The position numbers were made by a program, and so were the translations under genes. Under the pieces are notes generated by a model. It worked only from the letters and a program-made list of their open reading frames with translations, searched no databases and had not been told where the DNA came from. 64,000 nt of DNA, from the NCBI GenBank assembly GCA_023213395.1, contig CM041465.1:103113741-103177740 (forward strand), written 5' to 3'. This DNA comes from Cycas panzhihuaensis. Its lineage: Eukaryota > Cycadophyta. Every line of letters starts with the position of its first letter. Within the stretch, counting starts at the first letter, position 1. Below are positions 1-12,013 of the stretch, one piece after another.

Positions 1-2870
1 AATATGTGGGAGAAGGATGAAAGGCCTCCTCAACCTATAATTCAAAATAATATAAAATAATAAACAACTTATATTAAAATAAACTTACCATTAAGGCATG
101 TGCAGTTGCATATTCCCAAGGTTGGGTTAGGTGATAATGAATATTAACCCTAACAGTTAGGAAGTACAAAAGGCCCTTAATAGAGTTATGACACATGTTT
201 GAGTAATTATGAATTGTGTTTGGACCATTATTAATCTTGCTTATATAAATATATGTATAGAATTATACATTATATCCTAAAGAGTTATTCTTAATGAGTG
301 AAAAAATAAATTTAAAGGTAGATTAATTCTACCTAAATATTTATGCTGTAATATCATTTTGGTTCCACTTGCTCTCAGTTTACATGTTTTATTTAGTATT
401 AGAGCAGATTAATCACAAGGTTGTTGATTAATTTTTTGACTTGTAGGTTTTGAAGAGGTAATTTGAAAGATTGTGTCAGTGAAATTAATGACAATTAGTG
501 TTAGGTATGTTATGGAGATCTAAATCTTTTATAGAGTGTTGAAATGATTAATGAGGGTTATATTGCAAAATGCCCTTTAATATTTATTTATATAAGTGTA
601 TAGGAATTTATTCTTAGGTATATTTATATTGATTTGGATCATTCGATTAAGCCTATCATTTTTTAGCCTTGAAGCAATTAATATTGAGACATGTAATTTA
701 AATGCATTTGTTATTCAACAAGGAAGTTGGTTCTCCTTTCAAACTATTGATAACCTGCTATCACCAATTATAAGTGATAAAATTACAAGATAATAAGAGT
801 TGAGGTGTAATGGCCATGGGCCATGAATTATCTCATTAGATCATTTCCTACCTATTATGCAATATATATATATGGAATAATGGTCTACATGAAGAGTTCT
901 ATTGTGTAAGGCCTCTAAATTCTAAAAATATAGAATAGGAATATTGACATGCATAAGTTTTGGTGTTATTTAATTGAATCAGAATGAGGAACTTTTAGAG
1001 GAACACAACTAAAATTAGAAGACATGTTCAAATTATTATTGTACTTGTAATTCCCTTTTATATTTTCAAAAAATAGATTGACATTCTGACATCAACAAGA
1101 CAAAAGTGGCCCTTATAATTACTGATCTAATTGATAAATGACTTATGTTAGGTACCTATTTCCCAAGTTTGTAGTTTAATTTCTCATGTTTTCATATAGG
1201 TACATTTGTTTTGTAGCTAGTGACTTGTGACTTTTCCTTTTATACATGAATGGCTCATGGATATGTGGTTTAAAAAAGAGAAAACTTAAACAAACCTTAG
1301 AAGATTAGAGCTACCACATTCCCATCTATAATGAAGATAATTCCTTTTGCCACTAGTTAGTCTAGTTGACTATTTAGATTCTCAGTCAATATACCACTTG
1401 ATGAAGACACTGGGCATATGTTGAATATAAGGGTAAGGTAGATCATACATTAGAATACATAGATATGATAGTATATACATAATGAGCAATGAACTAGATG
1501 ATTACCCAACATAAAATACTAGCTAAATAAAGATGAAAATCTTAGTGGTAAGCCTATAAGAGGTATGATAATCAAATATAATAAAAAGCAATATAAAAAT
1601 ATAAAACAAAAGTGGCATAAATGAAAGCCTATACCATTTGATTGAATAAAGAAAATGCCAAGAGACTATGAGACACAAAGAGGTTAAACACATACAAAAT
1701 CACTAATTATGGTGATACTTAAAATTGAAAATTTTGATAAAAGTTTGTGGACAAGGACAAAATCACTAATTAACTTTGAATGCATGTAGAGAATTTGGCA
1801 TATTTAACTTCTAGATACCTAAGTTCAAATTTATTTATCCTTTTTGTACTGTGAGTCTACATATATATTTGATCTAATTAGATGGCCTCAACTTATCTCT
1901 TTGAAATCAACTCATCACCTTATCTCTTTGATGGTTCCCTTTTAATAAACAAAAGGAAGTTCATGCTATAGAGAGTCCTATAAATGGGGTCGCTAGTAGT
2001 GCATCATTTTAGTCAATAATTATGTGCCACTTTGTGCAACCAAGTAGGCAACCTATGGTAAAATTATTTCGTTGATGTAATCTAAAGTTTAAAACATTTA
2101 CCAAATCTTATATTTTAGTGAGATCCATTGGTTTGTAGCCCCCCTGTCATATAGCTTGTAGGTCATATGTAGTGGCCAAGTGACCAAAAGATCATTTTTT
2201 AAAGGGGATAAATTATAATTTTAAGAAGCCTACACCAATTTAAGTACCTAATTCAACTTCAGTATACATAACTATTATATGTGGGGCCCATTTTAAGATC
2301 TGTCAACTTTAGAGTGATCTTTACTTTTACTTGAATGAAATAAGTGGTTACATGTCTATATTAGGTTTGCATTTGTTAGTATATTTAATAAGATAAAGTT
2401 GATGAAATTTTTTAATTATGGTTTATATACTAAGGGCTCTTTATTTAAATTTAACCTCCTTGTACTATTTAAGGCACAACTTTGCCATAAAATGTCAGAA
2501 TTAGGTGTTGTTTTAAGCATTGAACTTGTATTTTAATTTTTAATAAAGTGAACATTTTTTAAAATATTTTTAAAATCATTTGATCTACTACTTTTATACT
2601 CAAATTTTATGCTAGTTTATAGGTTTCTTATGAGTTGACCCTCTAAATAAACTTAGCAAAAAATTCACTTTGTAATCATAATTTAATATAAAATCTTTAT
2701 CATGGAGGAGGTTGAGTCCTAATTGGGACACTTTTGCATGTTTTGAAGTTAAAGGGGGGTAATTTAGCTTGTGTTTGAGCGCTTTTTATTACATTATTTA
2801 GTGTTCTTTTAGTCTTTTATTAAAGTATTTTATTTTTTCAAAGTAATTTATCCTTTAAGGTAATCTTTAC
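1..2870. other. AT-rich intergenic or decayed repeat DNA
   Basis: I see no convincing coding sequence here. Open frames are short and match no family I recognise. A decayed primer-binding-like site lies at 394-405, so the first ~390 bases may be the remains of an LTR. The Copia A gag reading frame begins at about 2886, just after this stretch. Confidence 0.6.
394..405 (+). other. Possible decayed retrotransposon primer-binding site
   Basis: The sequence TAGTATTAGAGC differs from the plant initiator-Met tRNA primer site TGGTATCAGAGC by two transitions. It could mark the 5' LTR/leader boundary of Copia A, which would give a leader of ~2.5 kb. The upstream 390 bases show only vague similarity to the candidate 3' LTR at 27310, so chance is a fair alternative. 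Confidence 0.25.
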
Positions 2871-2885
2871 TTTATTATAGCTTCT

Positions 2886-3287
2886 AGCATAAGTAATGTA
2901 ATAGTACCTAAGCTTGATGGTACCAATTTCTTAAATTGGAGACGTAGGATGAATCTTATTTTTACATTAAAAAACATATGGAATTTAATTAAAAATGGAT
3001 ATGATACACTTGATCTTAATGCCATTGCAAATGAAAAGAAGACCTTTAAGAAGAATGAAAAGAGAGACAATGAAGTTTTAGTATTTATCTTTTGTGCATT
3101 GGAGGACTACATCTTCCTAAGAGTCAGTGAGATGAATATATCAAAGGAGGTATATAATGCTTTAAAGACCACCTATGAAGGAGTTGTTGAATCAAAACTT
3201 TAAACATTAAGGACCAATTTTAAAAATTATAATATAAACAATAATGAGAAAATTAATGACTTCATAACTAAGGTGCAAGACCTAGTT
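2886..3287 (+). pseudogene. Copia A gag, N-terminal part (UBN2/DUF4219-type)
   Basis: The translation reads LDGTNFLNW followed by a helical gag domain typical of plant Copia elements (KNIWNLI, KEVYNALKTTYEGV). One stop (TAA) follows VESKL at 3201. The frame continues through a KINDFITKVQDLV segment and is cut at 3287 by the end of the Gypsy B LTR. The gag would package RNA in virus-like particles in the cytoplasm. The continuation is at 18127. Confidence 0.75.
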
Positions 3288-3703
3288 TGGGACATCTCTC
3301 CTCACCAGCACTTCTTGAGATAGAAGAAAGATGGTAATTGCAACCACGTCATTCTATCTAATAGGGCAAACAAATTAATCGAGAACTTTACAAAAACACC
3401 AAAGCACTAAATGATCACTAAAATAGAGAGCACTGCAACATAATCTTTATAAAAAGTTACCTCCAGATAACCATCATTTATAATTTATAACCATTATATA
3501 GACAAAATAGGGTCTTTTATATGTAATCTTATTGGTGGCCTAAGCAGCCTTACATTTTATTGGACGACATAACAGCTTTACATACCATTGGCCAGCTTGT
3601 CAACTCATTCATGAAGTTCCATAATTAACCTTATCTTATAAACTCCTCATAGCTCTATGTATAATAGTGGTTAACATAACTTAGTGAGATAAGTTATGTA
3701 ACA
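3288..3703 (-). repeat. Gypsy B 3' LTR
   Basis: This ~416-bp direct repeat matches 17713-18126. Read on the minus strand it starts TGTTACATAAC and ends ATGTCCCA, so it has TG...CA ends. Just inside it, at + 3704-3715, the minus strand reads GGCAAGGGGACC, a polypurine tract that primes plus-strand DNA synthesis. Confidence 0.85.
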
Positions 3704-3723
3704 GGTCCCCTTGCCTAAGATGT

Positions 3724-3981
3724 TGAGTTCTCGAGGCATGTGAGATGCATGTGCTTTTTGATAAAATCATCAGATTCCTAAGTTGCTCCATCAGAGTTGC
3801 AGCCTGTCCACTGTATTAAATATTTTGAAATGGATCGATTCCAAAGACAACATTGTCTGGTAGCTAGTATACATTCTGAAGGTATGAACAAGGTTTGCTC
3901 TTCATCTAGAATTGGAAGGGTTATTTGGGGAATATGGGTTTTGCTTAGACACTTCCAAAGATAGGAGATGTGAAAAACATT
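3724..3981 (-). pseudogene. Gypsy B chromodomain and C-terminal pol tail
   Basis: The minus-strand translation begins NVFHISYLWKCL and continues through ITLPILDEE to a chromodomain-like core (ECILATRQ, KYLIQWTG), then a stop where the family has TGG, then ESDDFIKKH. This is the C-terminal chromodomain of chromovirus integrases, which directs insertion by reading histone marks. It sits directly before the purine tract and 3' LTR. It is broken by the stop and by low conservation. Confidence 0.7.
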
Positions 3982-4260
3982 ATAGATGTTGGTGGTGGGG
4001 GGAGGGTCGAGAGCATATACAACTCCACCAATACATTTAAGGACTTTATAGGGGCCATAATATCGAGGGCTAAGTTTTTGGTTCTTATGATGGCGAAGGA
4101 ATTACTGCTTATAAGGTTGGAGATGAAGGAATACAATATCACTAATATTGAAGGAGCGATCAGAGCAATGGTGGCTTGCTAATTATTTCATTCGATTCTA
4201 GGCCATAGATAGGTTTTGTTTAAGGGTATGGAGAATTTGGTCCATATATTATAGTTTTTG

Positions 4261-5000
4261 TTATACTGCTACCGTGCAAAGGTTGGTAGCCAAGGTATGG
4301 TAGGATGACAAGGGATACCCATAAAGAGCAAAAAATGGGGACATTCTAATGGCTAAATTATGTGAGGAGTTGTACCAATACTCAGCTAGGGTTAGCCATG
4401 ATGTCCATTTAGACTGGTGGTTAGATGCAAAGCAACATAAGTAGGTCTCCAAGAGTTTTATTAAAGACCTTAGATTGATCATCGATCTATGGATGGTATG
4501 CCAAACTCATGTTAAATGATATTCCTAATGCATAAAATAGCTCCTACTAGAAGGAGTTAGTGAATTTAGGGTCACCATCACATACGATAATAGATAGAAA
4601 ATCATATAAATGAAATATTGTCTGGATGTAAATATCAACGATACGTGGAGATTTATAGGTTGTATGTATAAGTAAGAAGTGGGCATATTTTATCAACCTA
4701 TCTATGACTACTAAAATGGAGTCAGATTTGGCAAATAGTAGTAAGCCTATTATAAAGTCCATGGAAATATCTTACCATTTACCTTGTGGGATGTGCAATA
4801 GTTAAAGGAGGTTTGGTTGGGGTTTTATATCAGCTTTGTTACGTTGGTATGTGTCACATTTTGAGATAAAGATAAGGATGGAAAATTTCATTTCTAGCCA
4901 AAAGAAATCAGAATGTATCCTACGGTAAGTTTTATCAAAACTAGAATGACCACCAAGAGGGGAAGAATGATATTCTGATAAAATTTATAGGATAAAAGCT
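4261..5000 (-). pseudogene. Gypsy B integrase, broken
   Basis: The zinc-binding N-terminus is visible with frameshifts at about 4870-4980 (YHSSPLGGHSSFDKT, then a CDTYQRN half-site). The catalytic core follows: MDFIIGLLLF with the first Asp, VCDGDPKFTNSF with the second Asp, and LLETYLCCFASN with the likely catalytic Glu. WTSWLTLAEYWYN and ALYGYPL are typical later motifs. Frames change several times and stops intervene between the 4547-4762 and 4261-4482 open pieces, so no functional enzyme is possible. Confidence 0.8.
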
Positions 5001-5219
5001 GAGTGGGGGTGTACAAATATGCAATTTTGGTATAAGAGAAGATTATTATAGATGGACCAATCCTTATGAGTGTGGAGCTTATCATCCTAGTGTGCAAAAT
5101 TAGGTTGGGTTTGGTTAGCCATGGCTAATCCTTTATCCATATCAGTTGTGGGGAAGAAATAGCATAAATGGTAGGGTCCTTAGTGTGATCGGTGTTATCG
5201 TCAAGTGTAGGTGAAGGTA

Positions 5220-5640
5220 GCCTTGAGAGAGAATCTGCCATAATGTTATCTTTCCCCTTTTTATATATGATTGTAAAATCAAAAACTTGGAGGTGGTCCA
5301 CCCATTTAGCCTACTCTTCTAAGAGGACTACTTGATCTAGTAAGTAGTGAAGGCTATGATGATTAGTGAGGATACTAAATTTAGAACCAAGTAGATACTA
5401 TCACCATTTATCAATAGCATGGAGGATAGCATGTATTTCTTTTTTATAGGTAGATAGTCTACACTCATGATCTTTAAATTTCCAACTTTCGAAGGTGATG
5501 GGGTGGAAGTCTTGTATTAAGATTGCACCCAATCCAAACCTAGAGGCATCACATTCTAATTGGAAAGGCCAAGTAAAGTCAGGAGAGGCCAAAACTAGGG
5601 TGGTTATCATGACCTCTTTTAGATGGAGGAAGGCCTCATT
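5220..5640 (-). pseudogene. Gypsy B RNase H domain
   Basis: The translation FQLECDASRFGLGAIL, then ESWKFKDHECRLSTYKKE, HAILHAIDKW and, after a stop, TNHHSLHYLLDQ and KDNIMADSLSR is the Gypsy RNase H signature from the first Asp to the connection with integrase. It would degrade the RNA strand of the RNA-DNA hybrid. A TAG after DKW and another in the connection show it is dead. Confidence 0.8.
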
Positions 5641-6420
5641 AGCTGAGAGAGACCATTAGAAGGAATCCTTCTGAAGTAAGTGGGTTAAGGGGGTGGTTAG
5701 TGTGGCATAATTTCAAACGAACTAATGATAAAATCCAATAAGCCCTAGGAAAGCCTACAATTGGGTAAGGGTTTTTGGGGTTAGCCAATTGGTGATGACA
5801 GAGATTTTATCAGAATCCACCCAAACCCCTATAAAGGATATAATAAGGTATTGTAGTTCATATTTCTTAAATTTATATTTGAAGAGTTTAGCATATAGTT
5901 TATTCTCAACTAAGATTTGAAGGATTGTTTCTAGATGTGGGATGCGAGCAGGCATGCTTGAGCTATAGATAAGAATATTGTTGAAGAAGACAATGATAAA
6001 TTTTCGTAGGTATAGGAAAAAATTTTTATCATGAGGGCCTAAAATGTGTCCAGAGCATTACATAGGCCAAAGGACATGACCTGGAACTCAAAGTGCCCAT
6101 GGTGGGTTTAGAAAGTTATTTTATGTTGATCCTCTAGCAAGATAGGGATTTGGTAATATCCTTACTGTAAATTGAGATTGGTGAAAATTACAGCACCATG
6201 GATTTCATCTAACATGTCATTGATTCATGGCATGGGAAACTTATTTTTTATGGTGATTTTATTGAGCACACAATAGTCAACGCAAAGTCAGAAAGAGCCA
6301 TCTTTTTTGTAAATTAAAACAATGGGTGCCCCATATGGGCTTTTACTAGGTTAGATGATACCCATATCTAACAATTCCCTTGTGATTTTTTTTATTTCAT
6401 TTTTTTGGAAATAGGAGTTC
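5640..6420 (-). pseudogene. Gypsy B reverse transcriptase, broken
   Basis: Several Ty3/Gypsy RT blocks can be read in shifting frames on the minus strand: SPYGAPIVLIYKKDGSF, LCVDYCVLNKITIKN, GYYQIPILLEDQHKITF, HFEFQVMSFGLCNA, then KLYAKLFKYKF. The catalytic aspartate motif is obscured: the expected Tyr-x-Asp-Asp position near 5985 reads through a frameshifted serine-rich stretch. The domain follows protease and precedes RNase H, in the normal order. Confidence 0.78.
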
Positions 6421-6759
6421 TTATATGGTCAAAGGCTAATCGTGTCGTGTAAACTTTGTAACTCAATAGTATGATGACAACCTCAATCAGTGCGGGGCTA
6501 GCAGGTAACAGATCAAATACAGATTGGAATTGATCTAATACTTTCTGGATATCAGGGTGAATACCCGAAGAGGCCTAGATATGGTTAAGATGAACGATTA
6601 TCCTATGTTACCATTGAGTTGTCAGAGTATTCAGGTGGGTGAGATTATTTTATTTGGGGGGGCTTGTATCCCATAAAGTTTATGTGAGCAGCCTATGTGA
6701 TCTTTGAACATAATGAATAGGGTCATGGGTGAGTTATTAGTGTTATAAGTTCCTAGAGT

Positions 6760-7200
6760 CTAGAGCCATTGTATACTAAGAATTACATTTGACCCACCTA
6801 TGGATAGGGCATAAAAATCAAAGATAAGGGTATATGACCCAATATGGATAGTGTGGTTTGTTATTATTCTAGCACAATAAAGGGTGTAATAACCAAGTAA
6901 GGAGCAAGTAAAGCCTATTTTAGGTTCTATATAAAGATTCAATTATTGAGAAATGGAGATATCAATGAAATTTAGCGATGAGCCACTGTCGATCAAAATG
7001 GTAATTGGGATTTTTTGAAGTATTCCTTTGACTCGAAGTAGTTCAGGACATGTGGTGGAGGTAATAGTTAATAAGGAAACTTCAGGTTTAGGGTTTGGGA
7101 GCAACTCATCAATAGGGTGGTCTTGGGGTTCATCATCATATTCATACTTAGTCTCAGGGTCATCTTCTAAAGATAAATCTAGGTCAATTGTGAAGACCAT
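6760..7200 (-). pseudogene. Gypsy B aspartic protease
   Basis: The minus strand encodes an acidic linker (DEPQDHPIDELLP) and then LLRVKGILQKIPITILIDSGSSLNFID, with the catalytic DSG triad, a stop, and the second half ending GGSNVILSIQWL (the flap/ILG-type block of plant Gypsy proteases). It would cleave the polyprotein. The stop between the halves at about 6943 disables it. Confidence 0.8.
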
Positions 7201-8250
7201 CTTCCTAGCTTTGTAGATTCTATTGTGACCAGAGGTTTATTTTTTAGAATATTACATACATAGACCGACTTCTCGATGATATTGTGCCTCTATTGGAGTG
7301 ACGTGTATGGACTTCAAATATGGTTACTCAGTGCATTACTAGAGAGATGTAGATGGCGTATCCTCTAGTCATGGGCGAGGTCATTGGTAGTCAGTTGGAT
7401 GTGGTCTTTGGGACTAGGCAGTATTAGCTTGTCGGGATCATGAAAGCCAAGTGAAGTCCTATCTTAATGGAGGAGGCCTTTTTACGACAAACTCTACTTC
7501 TACTACTTTAGCCATATTAATTGCATCTTTTAGAGTAGATGGGGAGACTATCTTCAGGCAAATTTAGATACGTTCTTTAAGCCCAGACACATACATATTT
7601 ATCTCCGTTTGTTTATCAAGTTGTTGATTAATCCAATTACGTAAAGATTGGAACTCATTAGTGTAAACTTTGACAGAGGATACTTGCTTCAACTGTGTCA
7701 GTTATGTGAAAAAATATTAGTTCTAAGTGTCTTTACACTGCTCAAAAAAATAGGTAGAGAAGTGTGCCCAAGACTAACTAGAAGGGTACTCTCGCTTCCA
7801 CCATTGGAACCAATGATGTGCCTTCCCATCTAAGTGGATAGAAGCAAATGAAAGTTGTTCATTTACTAACATTGGGTTGAGTGTAAAGTAGGACTCTAGT
7901 TTACTAGTCTAACTTCGTGCACTATCCTTGTTGAGATCTGGATTAGATGTGGGTATATTGATCTTATGATGAAATGGTTATTATTGATATAGAGGTAGAG
8001 GCACGATTTGTTGTTGTGTAGGGCCAACTGGCAACAGAGAAGAGAAGTTATTCAACCTCTAAATTATATTTTAGATAGTAGCATTGGATGTTAGGTTTGA
8101 CAATTTTGAGGTAAATTATGTCTATATGGTAGCTACTTTATTTTTAACCTCCACGTGTATGTGGTCGAAATCTTCCTTGATTTTTTCTTGAATATTGGTG
8201 ACTTAGGTCTCGAGTACCGAGATTTTGTCATTGTTACATTGAGGAGCCAT
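7201..8250 (-). pseudogene. Gypsy B gag, heavily broken
   Basis: The ATG at + 8248-8250 starts MAPQCNNDKISVLE, with a stop at a probable Gln, then a coiled-coil-like KEDFDHIHVEVKNK stretch. Further on, FASIHLDGKAHHWFQWW, TNEFQSLRNWINQQLDKQ and YVSGLKERI are the retrotransposon gag core. More than ten stops lie in the line of homology. No intact zinc knuckle was seen. Confidence 0.75.
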
Positions 8251-9238
8251 GGAGAAAAGGAATAAAGAGGTGGGAATAACTAGAAAGAAGGGGAATGAAT
8301 GAAGTGGGAAAGATCAAGAAAAATAGGACGTAAGAACAAGGGAGTTATTAAGGAAAGAGAAGGCAAAAATAAGGAGATTGTGGGGTGTCTATAGCCTATT
8401 GACCCCAAAAGAAGTTATATAAACAAGATATCATATTATCTCAAATAAGTGCAAAACGCTTGTTCAAATGGGATATATGAAGTGTAGGGGGGTTGGGGAT
8501 GGTGGGACCCACCAGTGACCAGGTACTGAAAAACATAAAAATTTCTGGTATCTACCAACCTAGTGCAAATTGGCCAGTACAATGTGTTGATTGAAATGAG
8601 CTATATAGTTGTAAGGATAAATTTTCTCACTAAACTAAGTGGATTTTTTTTTTTTTCTTTTTCTTTCTTTATTTTTATTTTCCTATAATGGGTTTGACTG
8701 TGCTGGTAGGTTCTGAGTTCAAATAGTAAGAGGAACTTCATTTTTTAAAATATGAGATGACTTGTAATCTGAACCCAATATATATATATACCAGAGTGTC
8801 CTACCAACCACTAGATAATGTGTACTTGGTCTTATAGGCCTGCCAATAAACTGTAGAACTTTAGGGCAGGTAGCTTCGTGGCATTAAGTGCTAACCACTG
8901 TATTATAAGACTTTAGCAGTTGATGGTTACCTATGTTAGGAAGGGATTGGGACCTAAAGGGGTCCTCCTATATACTTGAAGGTATATGGAGGCACACTTC
9001 TATAGTCAGGTTTTATCTAGGGCTTGGTTCAGGAGTGTTAACTCTAGTCTTTCATGCGAAGGGCAAAAGAGCCATGATGCACTGAGCTAGAACGATAGAT
9101 CCCTATGATATTTAAAGACCCCCGGTATAGGGTCTCTACCTAACTACTTGGGTAGCCACCTAATGGAGTTATCTACTTGGGAAAGGAGGTGGGAGGAAGA
9201 AAGGGTAGCCACCAAATGGAGTTATCTACCCTAGAGAT
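8251..9238 (-). other. Gypsy B leader region (left part)
   Basis: This is non-coding sequence between gag and the Copia C insertion. It holds a pyrimidine-rich tract at 8646-8690 and a 27-bp near-perfect direct repeat (9150-9176 and 9203-9229). It is long for a leader, so an unrecognised small insertion could be hidden here. Confidence 0.5.
9150..9229. repeat. Short direct repeat, 27 bp, two copies
   Basis: The block GGGTAGCCACC(T/A)AATGG plus GAGTTATCTAC occurs at 9150-9176 and 9203-9229 with one mismatch and a 53-base offset. It lies just outside the Copia C LTR. I know no function for it. Confidence 0.8.
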
Positions 9239-9846
9239 TGTTGATAGTACAAGGTCCCAACCCTTTAACCGCCACCAAGATCTATTGCATTCTTGCAAAT
9301 AGTTACAGAAATCGAAACTTAAAATTACATGCAAGTTCTAAAATAAGAGATTATATAATAACATGAAAATAAAATCTAAACATCACATATGCACTTGATA
9401 TAACATGGTAAAACCCTATCAGTGTGCTAGGGAAACATCCACATAGGAAAGGTATGGATCCTTATTACTATAGAATGGAGAAACAATATATCTCAGTTAT
9501 AGAGTGATCTCAAGGATAACAAAACAACTGCCGCCCTCATCACAGTACATTACATACATACAACATAATAAGAAAAGCCCTAAAACAGGCTATATGAGAG
9601 GGACATCCAAGGCATGAATCATAACTATAGAATCTAGGGTATTTATATCAAATGACCCTGATTCTCTATACATTTTAATATGGTTTACAGGGCTAATTTT
9701 TTAGGTTGGGGACTATCGCCCCCCACATCCCCCAGCCAAAGGGGACTCCCGCCCCCCTTGGAACCCCCCTAGAAATATTAGGGGGGGAAACTACGTCAAA
9801 AACATGCCAAAATTTTAGCCCCAAAATGTTGTCACAATATCCAACA
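9239..9846 (-). repeat. Copia C 3' LTR
   Basis: This 608-bp direct repeat of 16839-17446 starts TGTTGATAGT and ends CCAACA on the plus strand. Inside it, + 9847-9862 gives the minus-strand purine tract TCAAGGTGGAGAT. A GC-rich C-run and G-run stretch (about 9715-9790) lies near the inner end. The LTR is related to the solo LTR at 45514. Confidence 0.92.
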
Positions 9847-9893
9847 ATCTCCACCTTGACAACAATTACCCGGTAGCTTTCCTGGACCCTTCA

Positions 9894-10360
9894 TCATCTT
9901 TTCTGCAAGCCAAGAGAAGTCAAACACCATTTGAACTTCTCTAATAATACTGGTTTTGTGAATATATCAGCACAATTCTTATTGGTATGAATCTTTTCAA
10001 GTGCCACTCCACCTGCTTCCATAACCTGTCTAACAAAATGGTACTTAAGAGCAATATGCTTTGTTCTACTGTGATAAGATGGATTCTTAGCTAGGTAAAT
10101 GGTACTTTGATTGTCACTAAATACCTTTATATTTTCCTGTAACCTTCCAAGCTCAACCAATAGACCCTGTAACCAGATTGCTTCTTTACAAGCATGTGTT
10201 GTAGCAATATATTTAGCTTCCGTGGTTGACAGTGCGATTGTGCTTTGCAATTTAGACATCCAACTAACTAGATCATTTGCAAGAGTAAAAACATAACCTG
10301 AAGTAGACCTTCTTTTGTCTAAATCTCCTACAAACTCTGAATTGACATATCCACAAACCT
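9894..10360 (-). pseudogene. Copia C RNase H domain
   Basis: The open frame reads GYVNSEFVGDLDKRRSTSGYVF, SWMSKLQSTIALSTTEAKYIA, FSDNQSTIYLAKNP, RTKHIALKYHFVR and ADIFTKP, which is the textbook Copia RNase H with its Asp and Glu residues. This is among the best-preserved coding stretches of the nest. It ends at QKR and a stop at 9894, close to the purine tract, as expected for the pol C-terminus. Confidence 0.88.
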
Positions 10361-10388
10361 AATTACTTATACCTCTAAAGGTGATGCA

Positions 10389-11380
10389 TTAGTCACTCGT
10401 GCCTCTCAAATACTGAAGCACCCATTTCACTGCAGCCCAATGTTCCTTTCCTGGATTTGCCATAAACCTGCTAACTACAATGACTGCATGTGAAATATCA
10501 GGTCTTGTACATACCATGGCATACATCAAACTTCCTACTGCATTGGCATAATGTACATGAGATATATAAGCCTTTTCTTCTTCACTACTAGGACTCATAT
10601 TTGAAGAAAACTTGAAGTGGGAAGCCAATGGGATACTCACTGGTTTCACATTTTCCATACCAATCCTGGTTAGTACCTTCTCCACATATTTCTACTGTGA
10701 TAACCATAGCTTACCATTTTTCTTGTCTCTGTGTATCTCCATGCCTAAGATTTATTTTGCAGCTCCTAGATCCTTCATATCAAAAGTCCTAGCCAATTGA
10801 ACCTTTAGCTTATTGATTTCTTCCATGCTCTTGCTTGCAACCAGCATGTCATCAACATATAATACCAAGATAATAAATAAGACATTGTCAATAAATTTAA
10901 AGTAAACACAATTATTATACTCACTTCTTTTGAAATTTTGGCTCTCCATGAAGGCATTAAACTTCTTGTACCACTGCCTGGGTGATTGCTTCAGGCCATA
11001 CAATGATTTCCTGAGCCTGCAAATAAGTCTTTTCCTGCCTTCTTATACAAACCCTTCTGGTTGATCCATATAGATCTCCTCATCTGAATCTCCATGTAGA
11101 AGAGTTATTTTTATATCTAACTATTCCAACTCCAAATCGAGAGAAGCTACCAATGCTAACAGCACTTGAATTGAAACAAGTTTGATAACTAGTGAAAAGA
11201 TCTCATGAAAATCAATACTTGCTTTTTGTGCAAAACCTTTAGCCACTAGTATTGCCCTGTATTATCAACCTTTCCATCAACATTTATTTTCTTTTTTAAA
11301 ACCCACCTGCAACCAACAGTCTTCTTGCCATGTGGAAGTTCTACCAAGTCTCATGAATTATTTTTCTTCAAAGCATCTAT
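10389..11380 (-). pseudogene. Copia C reverse transcriptase
   Basis: From the 5' side the minus strand shows GCRWVLKKKINVDG, then MYGLKQSPRQWYKKF, LFIILVLYVDDMLVASK with the intact catalytic YVDD, FDMKDLGAAK, a stop, MEKVLTRIGMENVKPVSIPL, YANAVGSLMYAMVCTRPDIS and HWAAVKWVLQYLRG. These are the Copia RT blocks in order. Stops at about 10750 and 10690 and frameshifts near 11030-11380 break it. Confidence 0.87.
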
Positions 11381-11386
11381 CTCTTC

Positions 11387-11640
11387 TTACATAGCCCTTT
11401 TCCACTTCTCACCATGGATATCATCTACTACTTCCTGATAACATATGGGCTCACCGTCATTAGAAACCAAGGAAATAGAAATAGAAGGATTGTACCTGTT
11501 AGGTGGATGACTAACTCGTGTAGATCTTCTAACTGTTGGCATAGGAGTGTCCATATATTCCTGTGAATCTGCTACTGATTCATCTTCAGAAAGATCTTCA
11601 TGCTCTTTTGATTCCACAGATGGCTGCATTTCAAACTTGA
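11387..11640 (-). pseudogene. Copia C integrase-RT linker
   Basis: This is an acidic, low-complexity stretch (KEHEDLSEDESVADSQE) followed by VRRSTRVSHPPNRYNP, the conserved RRSTR-x-PP-RY motif of the plant Copia integrase C-terminus, and then YQEVVDDIHGEKWKRAM at the RT entry. It is open over 80 codons and ends at a TAG where the family usually has Q or E. Confidence 0.82.
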
Positions 11641-12013
11641 CTTGTTGATGTTTAGCTTACTGCTCTTATTTCATTTCAACTTCTCCACTGTCTAATTTTA
11701 CAAGGGGAGATTCATCAAATATGACATCTTTGTTAATGGTGATTTTGTAGGCAGTAGGATCCCACAACCTATATCCCTTCACACCATCCTTATCATGATA
11801 ACCAACAAAGATAAATCTCTTAGATTTTGGGTCTAACTTTGAACGTTTATTTTTGTCAGTTTAGGCATAAGCATCACAACCAAAAACTTTTAAATTTGAA
11901 TAATCATATGGATGTCCAGTCTATACCTCTTCAGGAATCTTGCAATCTATTGCAAGTGATGGTGACCTATTTACCAAATAGCAAGCTGTTTGAATAGCTT
12001 CTGCCCATAAGCC

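Noticed and set aside
7083-7100. TTTAGGGTTTGGG, like the plant telomere repeat
   Set aside because: There is only about one and a half units, and it lies inside the Gypsy B protease linker, whose translation it explains.
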